Shown piece after piece: positions 25,771-35,018 of a stretch of DNA of 64,000 nucleotides. The position numbers were made by a program, and so were the translations under genes. Position 1 is the first letter of the stretch, and each line of letters begins with the position of its first letter. Origin of the DNA: Gemmatimonadota bacterium (GTDB lineage Bacteria > Gemmatimonadota > Gemmatimonadetes > Palauibacterales > Palauibacteraceae); assembly GCA_022825725.1 (NCBI GenBank), contig JAJDWE010000084.1, positions 1-64,000 on the forward strand. Direction: 5' to 3'. The notes below the pieces were generated by a model, which searched no databases, had not been told where the DNA came from, and saw only the letters and a program-made list of their open reading frames with translations.

Positions 25771-26712
25771 TTGAAGACACCTTCGTACTGGACGATACAG
25801 ATACTGCCCGGGAGTGGAGGGCGCGCACGCAGCTATCGCGTGGAGAAACGCCGCGCGAAAGCTGCCGGAATCGCGGCCGCCGTGCTCCTGATGATGGCGT
25901 CCGCCTTCGTCGCCAGCGTGCTGGGGCGGCAGGATGCGGCGGAGCAGCTTGCGCGCTATCGGGCCGAGAACCGGGAGCTGATCAGCAGCCTGCAGGCCAT
26001 GGAGCAGCGCAGCGGACAGCTCAGCCGGGCGCTCGACGATCTCTCCGTGCGGGAACAGAGATTCCGGCTCGTCGCCGGCCTTCCGCTGCTCGATCCCGAG
26101 ATCTACTCGGTCGGCGTCGGCGGTCCCGGCGGCATCGATCCGACGAACGACGAGTTCTTCGAGATCGCCCCGGACCTGGCGCGGGAAGCCGGGGATATCG
26201 CGGTCGACATCGATCAGTTGCTGCGGCGCGCGGACCTGCTTCGAAGCAGTCTCACCGAGGCGGCGGACTCCGTTGGAACGCAGCGCGAGCGGTACCAGCG
26301 CATTCCCTCGATCTGGCCGGTCCAGGCGGAGGGTTCCTTCCTCTCGTCGGGCTTCAGCCACAACCGGCTGCATCCGCTGCTCGGGCTCCGGCGTCCGCAC
26401 ACCGCGGTCGACATTTCGGCCGATTTCGGAAGTCCCGTGGTCGCGGCGGGGGCGGGGCGGGTCACCTTCGCCGGCTCGAAGACCGGGTACGGCCGCATCG
26501 TCGAACTCGATCACGGCGATGGCTACGAGAGCCGCTACGCTCACCTCGGCCGCATCACGGTTCGCGTCGGCGAGCAGGTCCGGCGCGGCGACACCCTCGG
26601 GGAGGTCGGCGTCTCCGGGACGGCCACGGGTCCCAATCTCCACTACGAGGTCTGGGTCAACGGCCGCCCGGTGAACCCGGTCGGCTACTTCCTGGACAGC
26701 TACCGCCCGTAG
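25771..26712 (+). CDS. M23 (LytM-like) peptidase-domain membrane protein
   Basis: 313 residues from a TTG start. A single membrane segment lies at about 31-50, followed by a coiled-coil (about 55-90, 'LARYRAENRELISSLQAMEQ') and a C-terminal LytM domain (about 200-305). This layout is that of divisome or elongasome murein-hydrolase activators and endopeptidases. HTAVD gives two zinc ligands and YAHL the catalytic-type His. The HxH motif reads N-L-H (N289, H291), so the first His of the pair is missing, which may mean a regulatory rather than hydrolytic protein. Confidence 0.82.
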   Translation: MKTPSYWTIQILPGSGGRARSYRVEKRRAKAAGIAAAVLLMMASAFVASVLGRQDAAEQLARYRAENRELISSLQAMEQRSGQLSRALDDLSVREQRFRLVAGLPLLDPEIYSVGVGGPGGIDPTNDEFFEIAPDLAREAGDIAVDIDQLLRRADLLRSSLTEAADSVGTQRERYQRIPSIWPVQAEGSFLSSGFSHNRLHPLLGLRRPHTAVDISADFGSPVVAAGAGRVTFAGSKTGYGRIVELDHGDGYESRYAHLGRITVRVGEQVRRGDTLGEVGVSGTATGPNLHYEVWVNGRPVNPVGYFLDSYRP

Positions 26713-26782
26713 CCTACCGCCCTCAGCAGGAGCCTCTTAGATTCCGCCCACTTATCCGGACACCCCAACTGGAGTTCGATTG

Positions 26783-27544
26783 ATGTCGAAGTTGCGTGTG
26801 GCTATCCCGCTTCTGGCGATCCTCCCGTTGCTGGCCGCCTGCGGCAGCAGAATCACCGTGCAGGTGACGGCCGACGAAGCCGCGTCCGAAGCGGTGGACG
26901 ATCTGGAAGTTCAGTTCCTTCCATTCGACCGCGACTCCCTGTTCGCGACCATCATCGCACAGGCCGCGACGCCGGAGCCGGAGATCCCGGCGGACCTCGA
27001 AGAGGCGTCTCTGACGGAACAGGAGTTGCGGGACCGGTGGAGCACGGCGGAGTCGAGTTGGAACAACGTCCGTGATTCCATGCGGTCGATCACCACGCGA
27101 CTCGACAATCTCGACGACCGCAGCCGGGAGTACCGGGAGCTGTTCGACCGCTTCGGCGATCTCGAGGATCGCGAACGGGCGCTGGACCGCCAGCGACAGG
27201 CGGCGTTCGACGAGTTCAACGAGATGCAGCAGGCCACCCAGCAGCGCGTCGACTCGATCTGCATCGTCATCGATTCCTGGGAGGAAGCGGCCTTCGCCGG
27301 GTACGGCGACATCGAGGACGACCTCCTCATGGCGCTGGGCAGCGAAGTGATGGCGGACACCACGGACGCCGATGGGGTCGCGTGGGCGTCGGCCTCCGGC
27401 GGGCCCTGGTGGATCCACGCGCGGGTGAACACCGCGGCCGGCGAACTCTACTGGAACGTGATGATCGACGAGGCCACGTCGGACACGCTGCGGCTGGAGC
27501 CGGGCAACGCCGAACTGCGACAGGGTGTGCGTCAGCGCTGCTAG
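26783..27544 (+). CDS. Hypothetical lipoprotein with coiled coil
   Basis: 253 residues from ATG 26783 (a TTG one codon earlier is possible). Signal peptide with lipobox LLAAC. The mature part has an acidic, helical middle with a predicted coiled coil ('TTRLDNLDDRSREYRELFDR', then 'LEDRERALDRQRQ'). The C-terminal ~80 residues look beta-rich ('WWIHARVNTAAGELYWNV') and end in a cysteine. No family recognised. It lies between the M23 gene and the fatty-acid oxidation gene, all on the plus strand. Confidence 0.65.
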   Translation: MSKLRVAIPLLAILPLLAACGSRITVQVTADEAASEAVDDLEVQFLPFDRDSLFATIIAQAATPEPEIPADLEEASLTEQELRDRWSTAESSWNNVRDSMRSITTRLDNLDDRSREYRELFDRFGDLEDRERALDRQRQAAFDEFNEMQQATQQRVDSICIVIDSWEEAAFAGYGDIEDDLLMALGSEVMADTTDADGVAWASASGGPWWIHARVNTAAGELYWNVMIDEATSDTLRLEPGNAELRQGVRQRC

Positions 27545-27578
27545 ATAGGCCCCTGGCGGCCGGGTAGCTGGGGGACGC

Positions 27579-29756
27579 ATGGTCGACAAGCCGACGCCGC
27601 TCAGGCTCGAGATCGACGCGGACAAGGTCGCCTGGCTGATCTTCGACGCGCCCGACTCGCAGGTGAACCTCCTCGACCTCCAGGTGATGCAGCGCCTGGA
27701 CCACTATCTCACCGAACTCGAATCGCGGATCGCCACCGGGCACCCCATCGCGCTCGTGATCTGGAGCGCAAAGCCCGACACGTTCATCGCCGGCGCCGAC
27801 GTCAACGAGATCGCCGAAATCGAGGACGAGGAGGACGGCCGCCGGAAGAGCGCCATGGGACAGCGGATCTTCAGCCGGCTGGGGCGGCTCGGGATCCCGA
27901 AGATCGCCGCGATCCGCGGCACCTGTCTGGGCGGGGGCACGGAACTCGCGCTCGCGTGCGACTGGCGACTCGCTTCGGACAATCCCGCCACGACGATCGG
28001 CCTGCCCGAAATCAAGCTCGGGCTGATTCCCGGGTTCGGCGGCTCGGTGCGGCTGCCCCGCCTCATCGGAGTCCAGCGTGCGCTCTCGATGATCCTCACG
28101 GGGAGAAGCCTCTCGGCCTCGAACGCGTATCGATACGGCCTCGTGGACCAGCTCTTCGACGACGCGGGTTTCCAGCATTCCGTCGCGCAGGTGGCCCTGG
28201 ACGCCGTGCTCGGGCGAGTGGAGCGCGAACTCCCGCACGCGACGGCGCGAGACCGCTTCCTGGAGCACACGCGCCTGGGTCGCCGCCTCCTGTTTCGGGG
28301 CGCCCGCAAGCGTGTCCGGACCGCCTCCGGGACGCGATACCCCGCGGCGTTGAAGGCGATCGACGTCATCGAGGAAACGCTGGACCTGCCGATCGACGAG
28401 GCGCTCGCGATCGAGGCGAGGGGCCTCGGGGAAGTGGCGACGACGAACGTCTGCCGGAACCTCGTCCGGCTCTTCCGGGGAGGCCGCGCCGCGAACCGGA
28501 CGTTCGCTCCGGAGATCGCGGCACAGCAGCGGGAGATCAAGAAGGTCGCCGTCTTGGGGGCCGGCGTCATGGGCGGCGGGATCGCCGAACTCGCCGCCGC
28601 GCAGGACGTCCCGGTCATCCTCAAGGACATCGACCGGGAGGCGCTCGATCTCGGACTGCGGACCGCGAGCGAACTCCTCAAGAAGGCGGGCAAGCGGGGC
28701 ATCATCGCGCCGGAGGAGGTGGGGCTGAAGTTCGCGCTCATCCACGGCACGCTGGACTACGATCGGTTCGGCGATGTCGACGTCGTCATCGAAGCCGTCG
28801 TCGAACGGCTCCCGGTAAAGCAGCAGGTACTGCGGGACGTGGAGGCGGAACTCCCCCCGCACGCGGTCTTCGCGACGAACACGTCCTCGCTGTCCGTGAC
28901 GAAGCTGAGCGAGGCCGCCGCCCGCCCGGACCGGGTCGTCGGCCTGCACTTCTTCAACCCGGTGCACCGCATGCCCCTCGTGGAGATCATCCGCGGAGAG
29001 TCTTCCTCTGACGCGGCGCTCGCCACGGTGTTCAAGCTCGCGCGGCGTCTCGGGAAGACGCCCGTGCTCGTCGCGGACCGGCCGGGGTTCCTCGTCAACC
29101 GGCTCCTCGCGCCGTACCTGAACGAAGTCGGGTTCCTGCTGGATGATGGCGCGGATGTGTCCCGCATCGACCGGACGCTGAAGGAGTTCGGGCTGCCGAT
29201 GGGGCCGTGCCGGCTGCTCGATGAAGTCGGCTTCGACGTCGCGGCGCACGTCGCGAAGGAGATGACCCGGGCGTACGGCGACCGCATGCGCCCCTCCGCC
29301 GCCCTGGACACGCTCGCGGGGCTCGGCCGGCTCGGGAAGAAGAACGGTCGCGGCTTCTACAACTATGCGGACCGCGAGGAGCGCGTGGACCGGGAGGTGG
29401 TCCGCGCCTTCGGCTCCGGGGGCGGCGGTGTGAAACCCGACGAGATCATCGATCGCTGCCTGCTGAGTTCCGTGAACGAAGCCATGTACGCGCTGGAGGA
29501 AGGTGTCGTGGCGGGGCCGGGAGACGTCGACCTCGCGATGGTGATGGGCACCGGATTTCCGCCGTTCCGCGGCGGACCGCTCGCGTGGGCGGAGTCTCGC
29601 GGCGTGCACATGGTGCGCGACCGTCTTCTCGAGCTGCGGGAGCGGCACGGGGACCGCTTCGCTCCGGCGCCCGGACTGGAACGGCTCGCCGACACGGATG
29701 GATCGTTCACGTCCGACGCCTTGTGGCGTGACCCGGGGTCTCGGCCGGACATGTAG
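27579..29756 (+). CDS. fadJ: 3-hydroxyacyl-CoA dehydrogenase / enoyl-CoA hydratase, FadJ/FadB type
   Basis: 725 residues, the usual size of the bifunctional beta-oxidation alpha subunit. The N-terminal crotonase domain (about 1-200) has the 'GGGTELALACDWRLA' and 'GLPEIKLGLIPGFGG' blocks bearing the hydratase glutamates. The dehydrogenase has VLGAGVMGGGIA for NAD binding, 'NTSSLSVTKL', and 'GLHFFNPVHRMPLVEI' with the catalytic His. Two C-terminal 3HCDH domains follow. No thiolase gene is adjacent. The next gene starts on the base after the stop codon. Confidence 0.93.
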   Translation: MVDKPTPLRLEIDADKVAWLIFDAPDSQVNLLDLQVMQRLDHYLTELESRIATGHPIALVIWSAKPDTFIAGADVNEIAEIEDEEDGRRKSAMGQRIFSRLGRLGIPKIAAIRGTCLGGGTELALACDWRLASDNPATTIGLPEIKLGLIPGFGGSVRLPRLIGVQRALSMILTGRSLSASNAYRYGLVDQLFDDAGFQHSVAQVALDAVLGRVERELPHATARDRFLEHTRLGRRLLFRGARKRVRTASGTRYPAALKAIDVIEETLDLPIDEALAIEARGLGEVATTNVCRNLVRLFRGGRAANRTFAPEIAAQQREIKKVAVLGAGVMGGGIAELAAAQDVPVILKDIDREALDLGLRTASELLKKAGKRGIIAPEEVGLKFALIHGTLDYDRFGDVDVVIEAVVERLPVKQQVLRDVEAELPPHAVFATNTSSLSVTKLSEAAARPDRVVGLHFFNPVHRMPLVEIIRGESSSDAALATVFKLARRLGKTPVLVADRPGFLVNRLLAPYLNEVGFLLDDGADVSRIDRTLKEFGLPMGPCRLLDEVGFDVAAHVAKEMTRAYGDRMRPSAALDTLAGLGRLGKKNGRGFYNYADREERVDREVVRAFGSGGGGVKPDEIIDRCLLSSVNEAMYALEEGVVAGPGDVDLAMVMGTGFPPFRGGPLAWAESRGVHMVRDRLLELRERHGDRFAPAPGLERLADTDGSFTSDALWRDPGSRPDM

Positions 29757-30824
29757 GTGGGCTTCGACCTCCTGGGGGCACGGCGCCGCGCGCTGCGGGC
29801 CGCGCGCCGGATCCCGGAAGATGCGCCCCGCGTCGACGTGGAGATTCGCCGCGGAAGCGACGTGCAGCGCTTTCGCCAGGAACTGCTCGCGGACGGTCCG
29901 AAGTGGAAGATCACGCTCCAGGTTCTCGATGCGCGCTTCACTCCGGTGAGGGTCGACGAGACCACGACCCTGCGGCCGGGCTCCCTCCTCATCTGGTTCC
30001 TTCGACCGGGGCAGCCCTTCGAGATCGGCGCCTTCTACCACGGCCGCGGCACCTTCCAGGGTTACTACATCAACCTGATCCGGCCTCCGCGACTGCAGTC
30101 CCGGCACTGGATCATCGAGGACCTCTACCTCGACGTGTGGCTGCCCGAGGGAGGGGACGGCGTGTTGCTCGACGAGGATGAACTGGACGCCGCCGTCGCC
30201 CGCGGCGAGCTGACGGCCGAGGAGGCCGGGGATGTGCGCGCGGCCGGCGCGAGGCTGCTCGCCCGGTCGAGGCGCCGCGGACGCTCCCGCTGGCTGCCCC
30301 GCAGCGTCGGGAGAAGCCCCGCGGAGTCCGTGCCGGAACTCCGTCTGCGGCGGGACGCGCCGGGAACCTTCCACGCCGCGCGGATCTCGGGCCGCATCAT
30401 CGCCTTCGGGCTCTACCTGATGGCGGCGGTCTCCGCGACCTCGGCCGGGTTCGCCGCCTTCACCGACGCGTTCCTGATCGCGGGTCCGGCGCAGGACGCC
30501 TGGCGGCTGACCATGCTGGGCGAGGCGCTCGTTCTGGCGCCGCTCGCTCTCGGGGGCTGGCTGCCCGCGACCCGCTGGCCGCAGCCGCCCCTGACCGACG
30601 AGCGCTCCCTCTTCATCGCGACGCTCGCCGCCGGGCTCGCCGTGCTCGCGCTCAGCGAACGCGCGGAGTGGGCCGGAGCCCTTCTTCCCGTGTACGCGAC
30701 GCTGGGCCTCTTTTCGCTCGTCTTCGCCGTCTGCCGGTGGCGGTTCGACCGGGAAGTGCCGGTATTCGCGCTCGCGGGCGTCGCGATGACGCTCGTCGCG
30801 CTCGTCCTCCTGATCGTAACGTGA
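29757..30824 (+). CDS. DUF402 domain fused to a multi-pass membrane domain
   Basis: 355 residues from GTG 29757, directly after the fadJ stop. Residues about 20-165 match DUF402 in pattern: 'GSLLIWFLRPGQPFEIGAFY', 'GYYINLIRPP', and 'IIEDLYLDVWLPEGGDGVLLDED', the acidic metal-binding segment of the family (FomD and Ntdp nucleoside phosphatases). The second half is unrelated: four or five hydrophobic helices from about 212 to 355. DUF402 proteins are normally soluble and about 170-180 residues, so the fusion is unusual. The phosphatase role is inferred from the family. Confidence 0.72.
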   Translation: MGFDLLGARRRALRAARRIPEDAPRVDVEIRRGSDVQRFRQELLADGPKWKITLQVLDARFTPVRVDETTTLRPGSLLIWFLRPGQPFEIGAFYHGRGTFQGYYINLIRPPRLQSRHWIIEDLYLDVWLPEGGDGVLLDEDELDAAVARGELTAEEAGDVRAAGARLLARSRRRGRSRWLPRSVGRSPAESVPELRLRRDAPGTFHAARISGRIIAFGLYLMAAVSATSAGFAAFTDAFLIAGPAQDAWRLTMLGEALVLAPLALGGWLPATRWPQPPLTDERSLFIATLAAGLAVLALSERAEWAGALLPVYATLGLFSLVFAVCRWRFDREVPVFALAGVAMTLVALVLLIVT

Positions 30825-30875
30825 CGACCCCGGCCGACCGACACCGGCGCCGGGCGCATCCCGTATGAGGAACGC

Positions 30876-31547
30876 ATGAACGATCAAACGAAGCGAAGGG
30901 TTCGTTTCCTGGCCGCGTTCGCCGGCCTCTTTGCGGCCGTGTGGTTCCTCTGGGACACGCCCTTCGTGTATCCCGTGAAACTCTTCGTCGTCCTGCTGCA
31001 CGAGATCAGCCACGGACTCGCGACGCTCGCGACGGGGGGCCGGATCCTCGCCATCGAGGTGACGCCGCTCGAGGGGGGATTGTGCCGGTGCCCCGGCGGG
31101 AACGCGTTCCTGAGCCTGTCGGCGGGGTATCTCGGAAGTCTGCTGTGGGGCGGCCTGATGATCTGGAGCGCGGAACGGTTTCCGACGCTCAGTTCGTGGT
31201 TTTCGGCGGCCCTCGCCCTGGTCGTGGGAGGCGCGACGCTGCTCTACACGCAGGAGTCCTTTGCCCTCGCGTTCGGGCTCGCCTTCTCCGCGGCGCTGCT
31301 CGCGGTGGCGTGGCGGGCGAGCGCCGGCGTGAACCGCGTCCTCCTCACCGCGCTCGGCCTCACGAGTTGCCTCTACGCGGTGCTGGACATCAAGAGCGAC
31401 ATCCTCGACCGGCCGGAGCTGCGGTCGGACGCCCGGATGCTGGCGGACCTCACCGGCATCCCCACCCTCGTGTGGGGCGGGTTGTGGATCGTCGTCGCGC
31501 TGCTCTTCTGCTTCGTCCTCTTCCGCTGGGCCTGGCGCCGCGCCTGA
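30876..31547 (+). CDS. M50-type membrane metallopeptidase
   Basis: 223 residues from ATG 30876, with GAGG-like sequence just upstream. HEISH (about residue 45) in 'LLHEISHGLATLATGG' is the HExxH zinc motif of the M50B group, lying in the second membrane helix. Six or so hydrophobic segments cover most of the protein. The third zinc ligand Asp is not obvious. Proteases of this group cut within membranes; the substrate is unknown. It converges with the M28 peptidase gene. Confidence 0.75.
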   Translation: MNDQTKRRVRFLAAFAGLFAAVWFLWDTPFVYPVKLFVVLLHEISHGLATLATGGRILAIEVTPLEGGLCRCPGGNAFLSLSAGYLGSLLWGGLMIWSAERFPTLSSWFSAALALVVGGATLLYTQESFALAFGLAFSAALLAVAWRASAGVNRVLLTALGLTSCLYAVLDIKSDILDRPELRSDARMLADLTGIPTLVWGGLWIVVALLFCFVLFRWAWRRA

Positions 31548-31577
31548 CGGGCGGAGCCCCGGCCGCGCGGCCCGTTG

Positions 31578-33047
31578 CTAGTTGCCGCGGTCTCGGGCGA
31601 TCCACTCCAGCGGCTCGTAGGCGCCGATGGGCCACGGGAAGACGACGGGGCTCTCGTAGCCGTCCTCGGACACGCTGGCCACGCCGAAGAGGTAGTTGTC
31701 GATGACGATGTTCTCGAGCGTGTGCTCGGTCACGTTGCCCGCGAACACGCTCCACTGCCACTGCGGCGCATCGGTGAGCCGCCAGTAGACGCGGTATCCC
31801 GCGAGGTTCGGGGCGTGCTCCGGGGGGACGGGGTCCCAGCGCAGCGTCGTGGAAGGCCGGACGGCACCCTGGATCGCCACGTTCCGCGGCGGCGCGGGAG
31901 CCCAGGCCATGGCGGCGAGCGAGATCGCGTTCACCGCCGTCAGCTTCGCGGCGAAATCGAACTCGACCTCATCGATGACGTCGCCGTACTCGACGCCGTC
32001 TTCCACGCGGATATCCTGGTGCTGGCGCCGGTAGTCCTCGTTCGCCTCCATGATCCGGACGGCGGGGAAGCCGAGGTCGTTGAACGGCCGGTGGTGCCCG
32101 CCGCGTCCGAACCGGTCCAGCCGGTACACCATCATCATGTCGAGATTCGGGACGTAGCCGTCCACGAGACGGTCGACGAAGCGGGCGAGATTCCGCGACG
32201 GGGAGTCCACCTCGCCCCCGGTGACGCGCCGCCGCGCGGCGACCTGCTCGGTTTCGTCCGCCCGCGTGCCCTCGGCGAAGATGCGCGCGATGGTGTTGTC
32301 CGAGACGCCGTTCTGGCCCTGGATGTTGCCGATCATGTCGTTGTTCAGCACCGCTTCGAGGCGCCAGCCTTCGTCGAGCGCGACCCGGGCCATGTGCCGC
32401 CCGCCGAACAGCCCCTGCTCCTCGCCGGAGAGCCCCGCGTAGATGATGGACCCGTTGAACTCGTACTGCGTGAGGACGCGCGCGGCCTCGAGGACGCCGG
32501 CCATCCCGGACGCGTTGTCGTTCGCGCCGGGCGCGTCGGAGACGCCGTCCAGCGCGTTCGTGGCGCGCGAGTCGATATCCCCCGACATCACGACGTAGCG
32601 CCCCGGGTCCGTCGTCCCCCGCTGGATCGCGAGCACGTTGACGATGGCCGTCGTGTCGGGGATGCGCGCCGCGCCCATGACGAGCGACGTCTGGTACGAG
32701 ACCTCCAGGCACCCGCCGCACGCCTCGGAGATCGCCTCGAACTCGGCCTTGATCCAGCGTCGGGCGGCCCCGATCCCACGGGTGTCGGAGAGCGTGTCCG
32801 ACAGCGTGTGACGGGTGCCGAAGGCCGCGAGCCGGCGGATGTCCGCCTCCACGCGCGAGACGGAGACGGCCGCCACGATGTCGTGCAGCGCCGTGAGTTC
32901 CGCCTTCGGCTCCTTCGCCTCGCCGGTCGCTGCCGCCTCCTGACCGTGAAGCGGACGGGTGGCGAGGGGGATCGTCAGCGCCGAGGCGAGGACGGCCGTC
33001 GCGAGAGATGTCACATGGGGTACGGGCCTTCGGAACCTTCTAAACAC
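31578..33047 (-). CDS. M28-family peptidase with C-terminal fibronectin-like domain, exported
   Basis: 489 residues from GTG 33047; an internal GTG that yields 'VTSLATAVLASAL' may be the real start of the signal peptide. The M28 zinc-aminopeptidase core has PGANDNASG (Asp), SGEEQGLFGG (Glu pair), NNDMIGN (Asp) and GGHHRPF (last His). The first ligand, normally His in G-H-x-D-S, is Asp here (GDIDS). The last ~90 residues ('PPRNVAIQGAVRPSTTLRWD') look like a fibronectin type III domain. Likely a secreted aminopeptidase or a derivative. Confidence 0.82.
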   Translation of the reverse strand: MFRRFRRPVPHVTSLATAVLASALTIPLATRPLHGQEAAATGEAKEPKAELTALHDIVAAVSVSRVEADIRRLAAFGTRHTLSDTLSDTRGIGAARRWIKAEFEAISEACGGCLEVSYQTSLVMGAARIPDTTAIVNVLAIQRGTTDPGRYVVMSGDIDSRATNALDGVSDAPGANDNASGMAGVLEAARVLTQYEFNGSIIYAGLSGEEQGLFGGRHMARVALDEGWRLEAVLNNDMIGNIQGQNGVSDNTIARIFAEGTRADETEQVAARRRVTGGEVDSPSRNLARFVDRLVDGYVPNLDMMMVYRLDRFGRGGHHRPFNDLGFPAVRIMEANEDYRRQHQDIRVEDGVEYGDVIDEVEFDFAAKLTAVNAISLAAMAWAPAPPRNVAIQGAVRPSTTLRWDPVPPEHAPNLAGYRVYWRLTDAPQWQWSVFAGNVTEHTLENIVIDNYLFGVASVSEDGYESPVVFPWPIGAYEPLEWIARDRGN

Positions 33048-33191
33048 GGGTCACTCCGGGATGAAGTCGCATCGCTGCCGGGCCGATATCTTAGCGCTGC
33101 GCTGGCCAGCGGACAGCGGGCCGGTTAGCGTCGCGTGTCTCTCGCCGCGCCATCCGGCGGCCATTCATCACCACCCCGAAGCGGTCGACCC

Positions 33192-34967
33192 GTGAATCGA
33201 ACCGAACGTACAGGACAGCGAGTCTCGAATCTCTTCGGCATGACCCTGCGCCAGGCGCCGGGGGAAACCGAGATCGAGTCCCACAGCCTCCTTCTGAGGG
33301 CCGGCTACGTCCGTCAGCTCGCGGCGGGGATCTTCTCCTACCTGCCTCTCGCCTGGCGGTCGCTGCGGAAGATCGAGCAGATCCTGCGCGAGGAGATGGA
33401 CCGGATCGACGGGCAGGAGCTGTCGATGCCCGTCGTCCATCCGGCGGAGCTGTGGCAGGCGACCGGCCGCTGGTACGACATCGATGCGACGATGGCCCGG
33501 TTCGTCGACCGACGCGAGCGCGACCTGCTCCTGGCGATGACCCACGAGGAGGTCGTGGCCTTCCACGCGGCGTCGGAGATCCAGTCCTACCGGCAGCTCC
33601 CGGCCATGGTCTATCACATGCAGACCAAGTTCCGGGACGAACTCCGCTCCCGAGGCGGCCTCATCCGCGTGCGCGAGTTCATCATGAAGGACTCCTATTC
33701 GCTCGACCGGGACCCGGAGGGGCTCGCGGCGCAGTACGAGCGGCACTATGAGGCGTACGAGCGCATCGGGCGCCGCTGCGCCCTGCCGCTCACGGCCGTG
33801 CGGAGCGATACGGGCATGATGGGCGGCAAGATCGCCCACGAGTTCATGTACGTGACGCCGATCGGCGAAGACAGCCTCGCGCTCTGCGACGCCTGCGGCT
33901 ACGCGGCGAACCGGGAGGTCGCCGAGTTCACGCTCGAGGCCCGGGAGGGCGGGATGTCGCCGGTGGAGCGCGTCCACACGCCCGGAACGTCCACGATCGA
34001 GGAGGTCACGGGGCTGCTCGGGATCTCCGCCCCGGAGACGGGGAAGATGGTCTTCTACATGGGCAGCTTCGCGGGGGAGGAGGGGGCCCGCGAAGAGAAG
34101 CTGATCGCGGCGATCGTGCGCGGCGACCTCGAGGCGAACCCGATCCAGGTCCAGAACCTCACGGGCGCGCTCGAGCTTCGCCCGGCGCACGAGGAGGAGA
34201 TCGCCGCGACCGGAATGGTGCCGGGATTCGCCTCACCCGTGGGGGTGGAGCCGGAGGCCGCGATTTTCGTCGTCGACCGCTGGGTCGCGGAATCCCCGAA
34301 CCTGGTGCTCGGAGCGAACGAGACGGACTATCACCTTCGCAACGTCTGCTGCGGACGGGACTACGAGCCCACGGTCGTCGGCCCCGTCGCCCTGGCTTTC
34401 GACGGCGCGCCGTGCGGACAGTGCGGCGAGGGGCTGCGCATGGCGCGCGGCGTGGAGGTGGGGAACATCTTCCAGCTCGGCACCCGCTACTCCGAGGGGC
34501 TGGGGGCGATGTACGCGGATGAGGAGGGGGTCGAGCGCCCGATCTGGATGGGCTCGTACGGGATCGGGACCGGGCGCCTCCTGGCCTGCGTGGCCGAGGA
34601 ACACCGGGACGACTACGGCCTCAAGCTGCCGATCTCCGTCGCGCCGTATCACGTCTCGCTCGTCGTGCTCGCGCGGGAGGAGGAGACGTGGGCGACGGCG
34701 GACCGGGTGTTCGACGAGCTGTGCGCCGCCGGGATCGAGGTGATCTACGACGACCGGCGGGAACTTCGCGCCGGCGTGAAGTTCAACGACGCAGACCTGC
34801 GCGGCCTCCCGCTGCGCCTCGTCATCGGCGAACGCTCGCTGGAGGCGGGGGGTGCGGAACTCAGCCACCGCGGCGTCCGCGAGAGCCGGATCGTCCCGCT
34901 GGACGACCTCGTGGCCGAACTCCGCCGGGAGATCGACGCGCTCATGGCGCAGCTCACGCTCGACTGA
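33192..34967 (+). CDS. proS: Prolyl-tRNA synthetase, bacterial type with editing domain
   Basis: 591 residues from GTG 33192. Class II synthetase: motif 1 region 'LLLRAGYVRQLAAGIFSYLP', motif 2 'FRDELRSRGGLIRVREFIMKD', and motif 3 'GSYGIGTGRLLA'. The ~180-residue insertion (INS/YbaK-like) between motifs 2 and 3 is present and normally clears Ala-tRNA-Pro. The C-terminal anticodon-binding domain ends at LTLD. The frame is open upstream to 33135, but the family N-terminus fits 33192 better. It converges with the TonB receptor gene. Confidence 0.94.
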   Translation: MNRTERTGQRVSNLFGMTLRQAPGETEIESHSLLLRAGYVRQLAAGIFSYLPLAWRSLRKIEQILREEMDRIDGQELSMPVVHPAELWQATGRWYDIDATMARFVDRRERDLLLAMTHEEVVAFHAASEIQSYRQLPAMVYHMQTKFRDELRSRGGLIRVREFIMKDSYSLDRDPEGLAAQYERHYEAYERIGRRCALPLTAVRSDTGMMGGKIAHEFMYVTPIGEDSLALCDACGYAANREVAEFTLEAREGGMSPVERVHTPGTSTIEEVTGLLGISAPETGKMVFYMGSFAGEEGAREEKLIAAIVRGDLEANPIQVQNLTGALELRPAHEEEIAATGMVPGFASPVGVEPEAAIFVVDRWVAESPNLVLGANETDYHLRNVCCGRDYEPTVVGPVALAFDGAPCGQCGEGLRMARGVEVGNIFQLGTRYSEGLGAMYADEEGVERPIWMGSYGIGTGRLLACVAEEHRDDYGLKLPISVAPYHVSLVVLAREEETWATADRVFDELCAAGIEVIYDDRRELRAGVKFNDADLRGLPLRLVIGERSLEAGGAELSHRGVRESRIVPLDDLVAELRREIDALMAQLTLD

Positions 34968-34996
34968 GCCGCGCCCGGTCGCTCAGCCGGCGCGGC
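34968..34996. terminator. Hairpin between convergent proS and TonB-receptor genes
   Basis: GCCGCGC (34968-34974) pairs with GCGCGGC (34990-34996), extended by an inner CGG/CCG after one bulged base, starting on the base after the proS stop. There is no T-run on either side, so it is a transcription-end candidate only. Confidence 0.4.
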
Positions 34997-35018
34997 GCAC
35001 TGCGGCGCTATGGGTCGA

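Noticed and set aside
27327-31013. 1228-codon minus-strand frame
   Set aside because: Shadow of fadJ, the DUF402 fusion and part of the M50 gene, all of which have recognisable motifs.
31548-31577. GC-rich inverted repeat between the convergent M50 and M28 genes as a terminator
   Set aside because: The stem is short with a long loop and no T-run.
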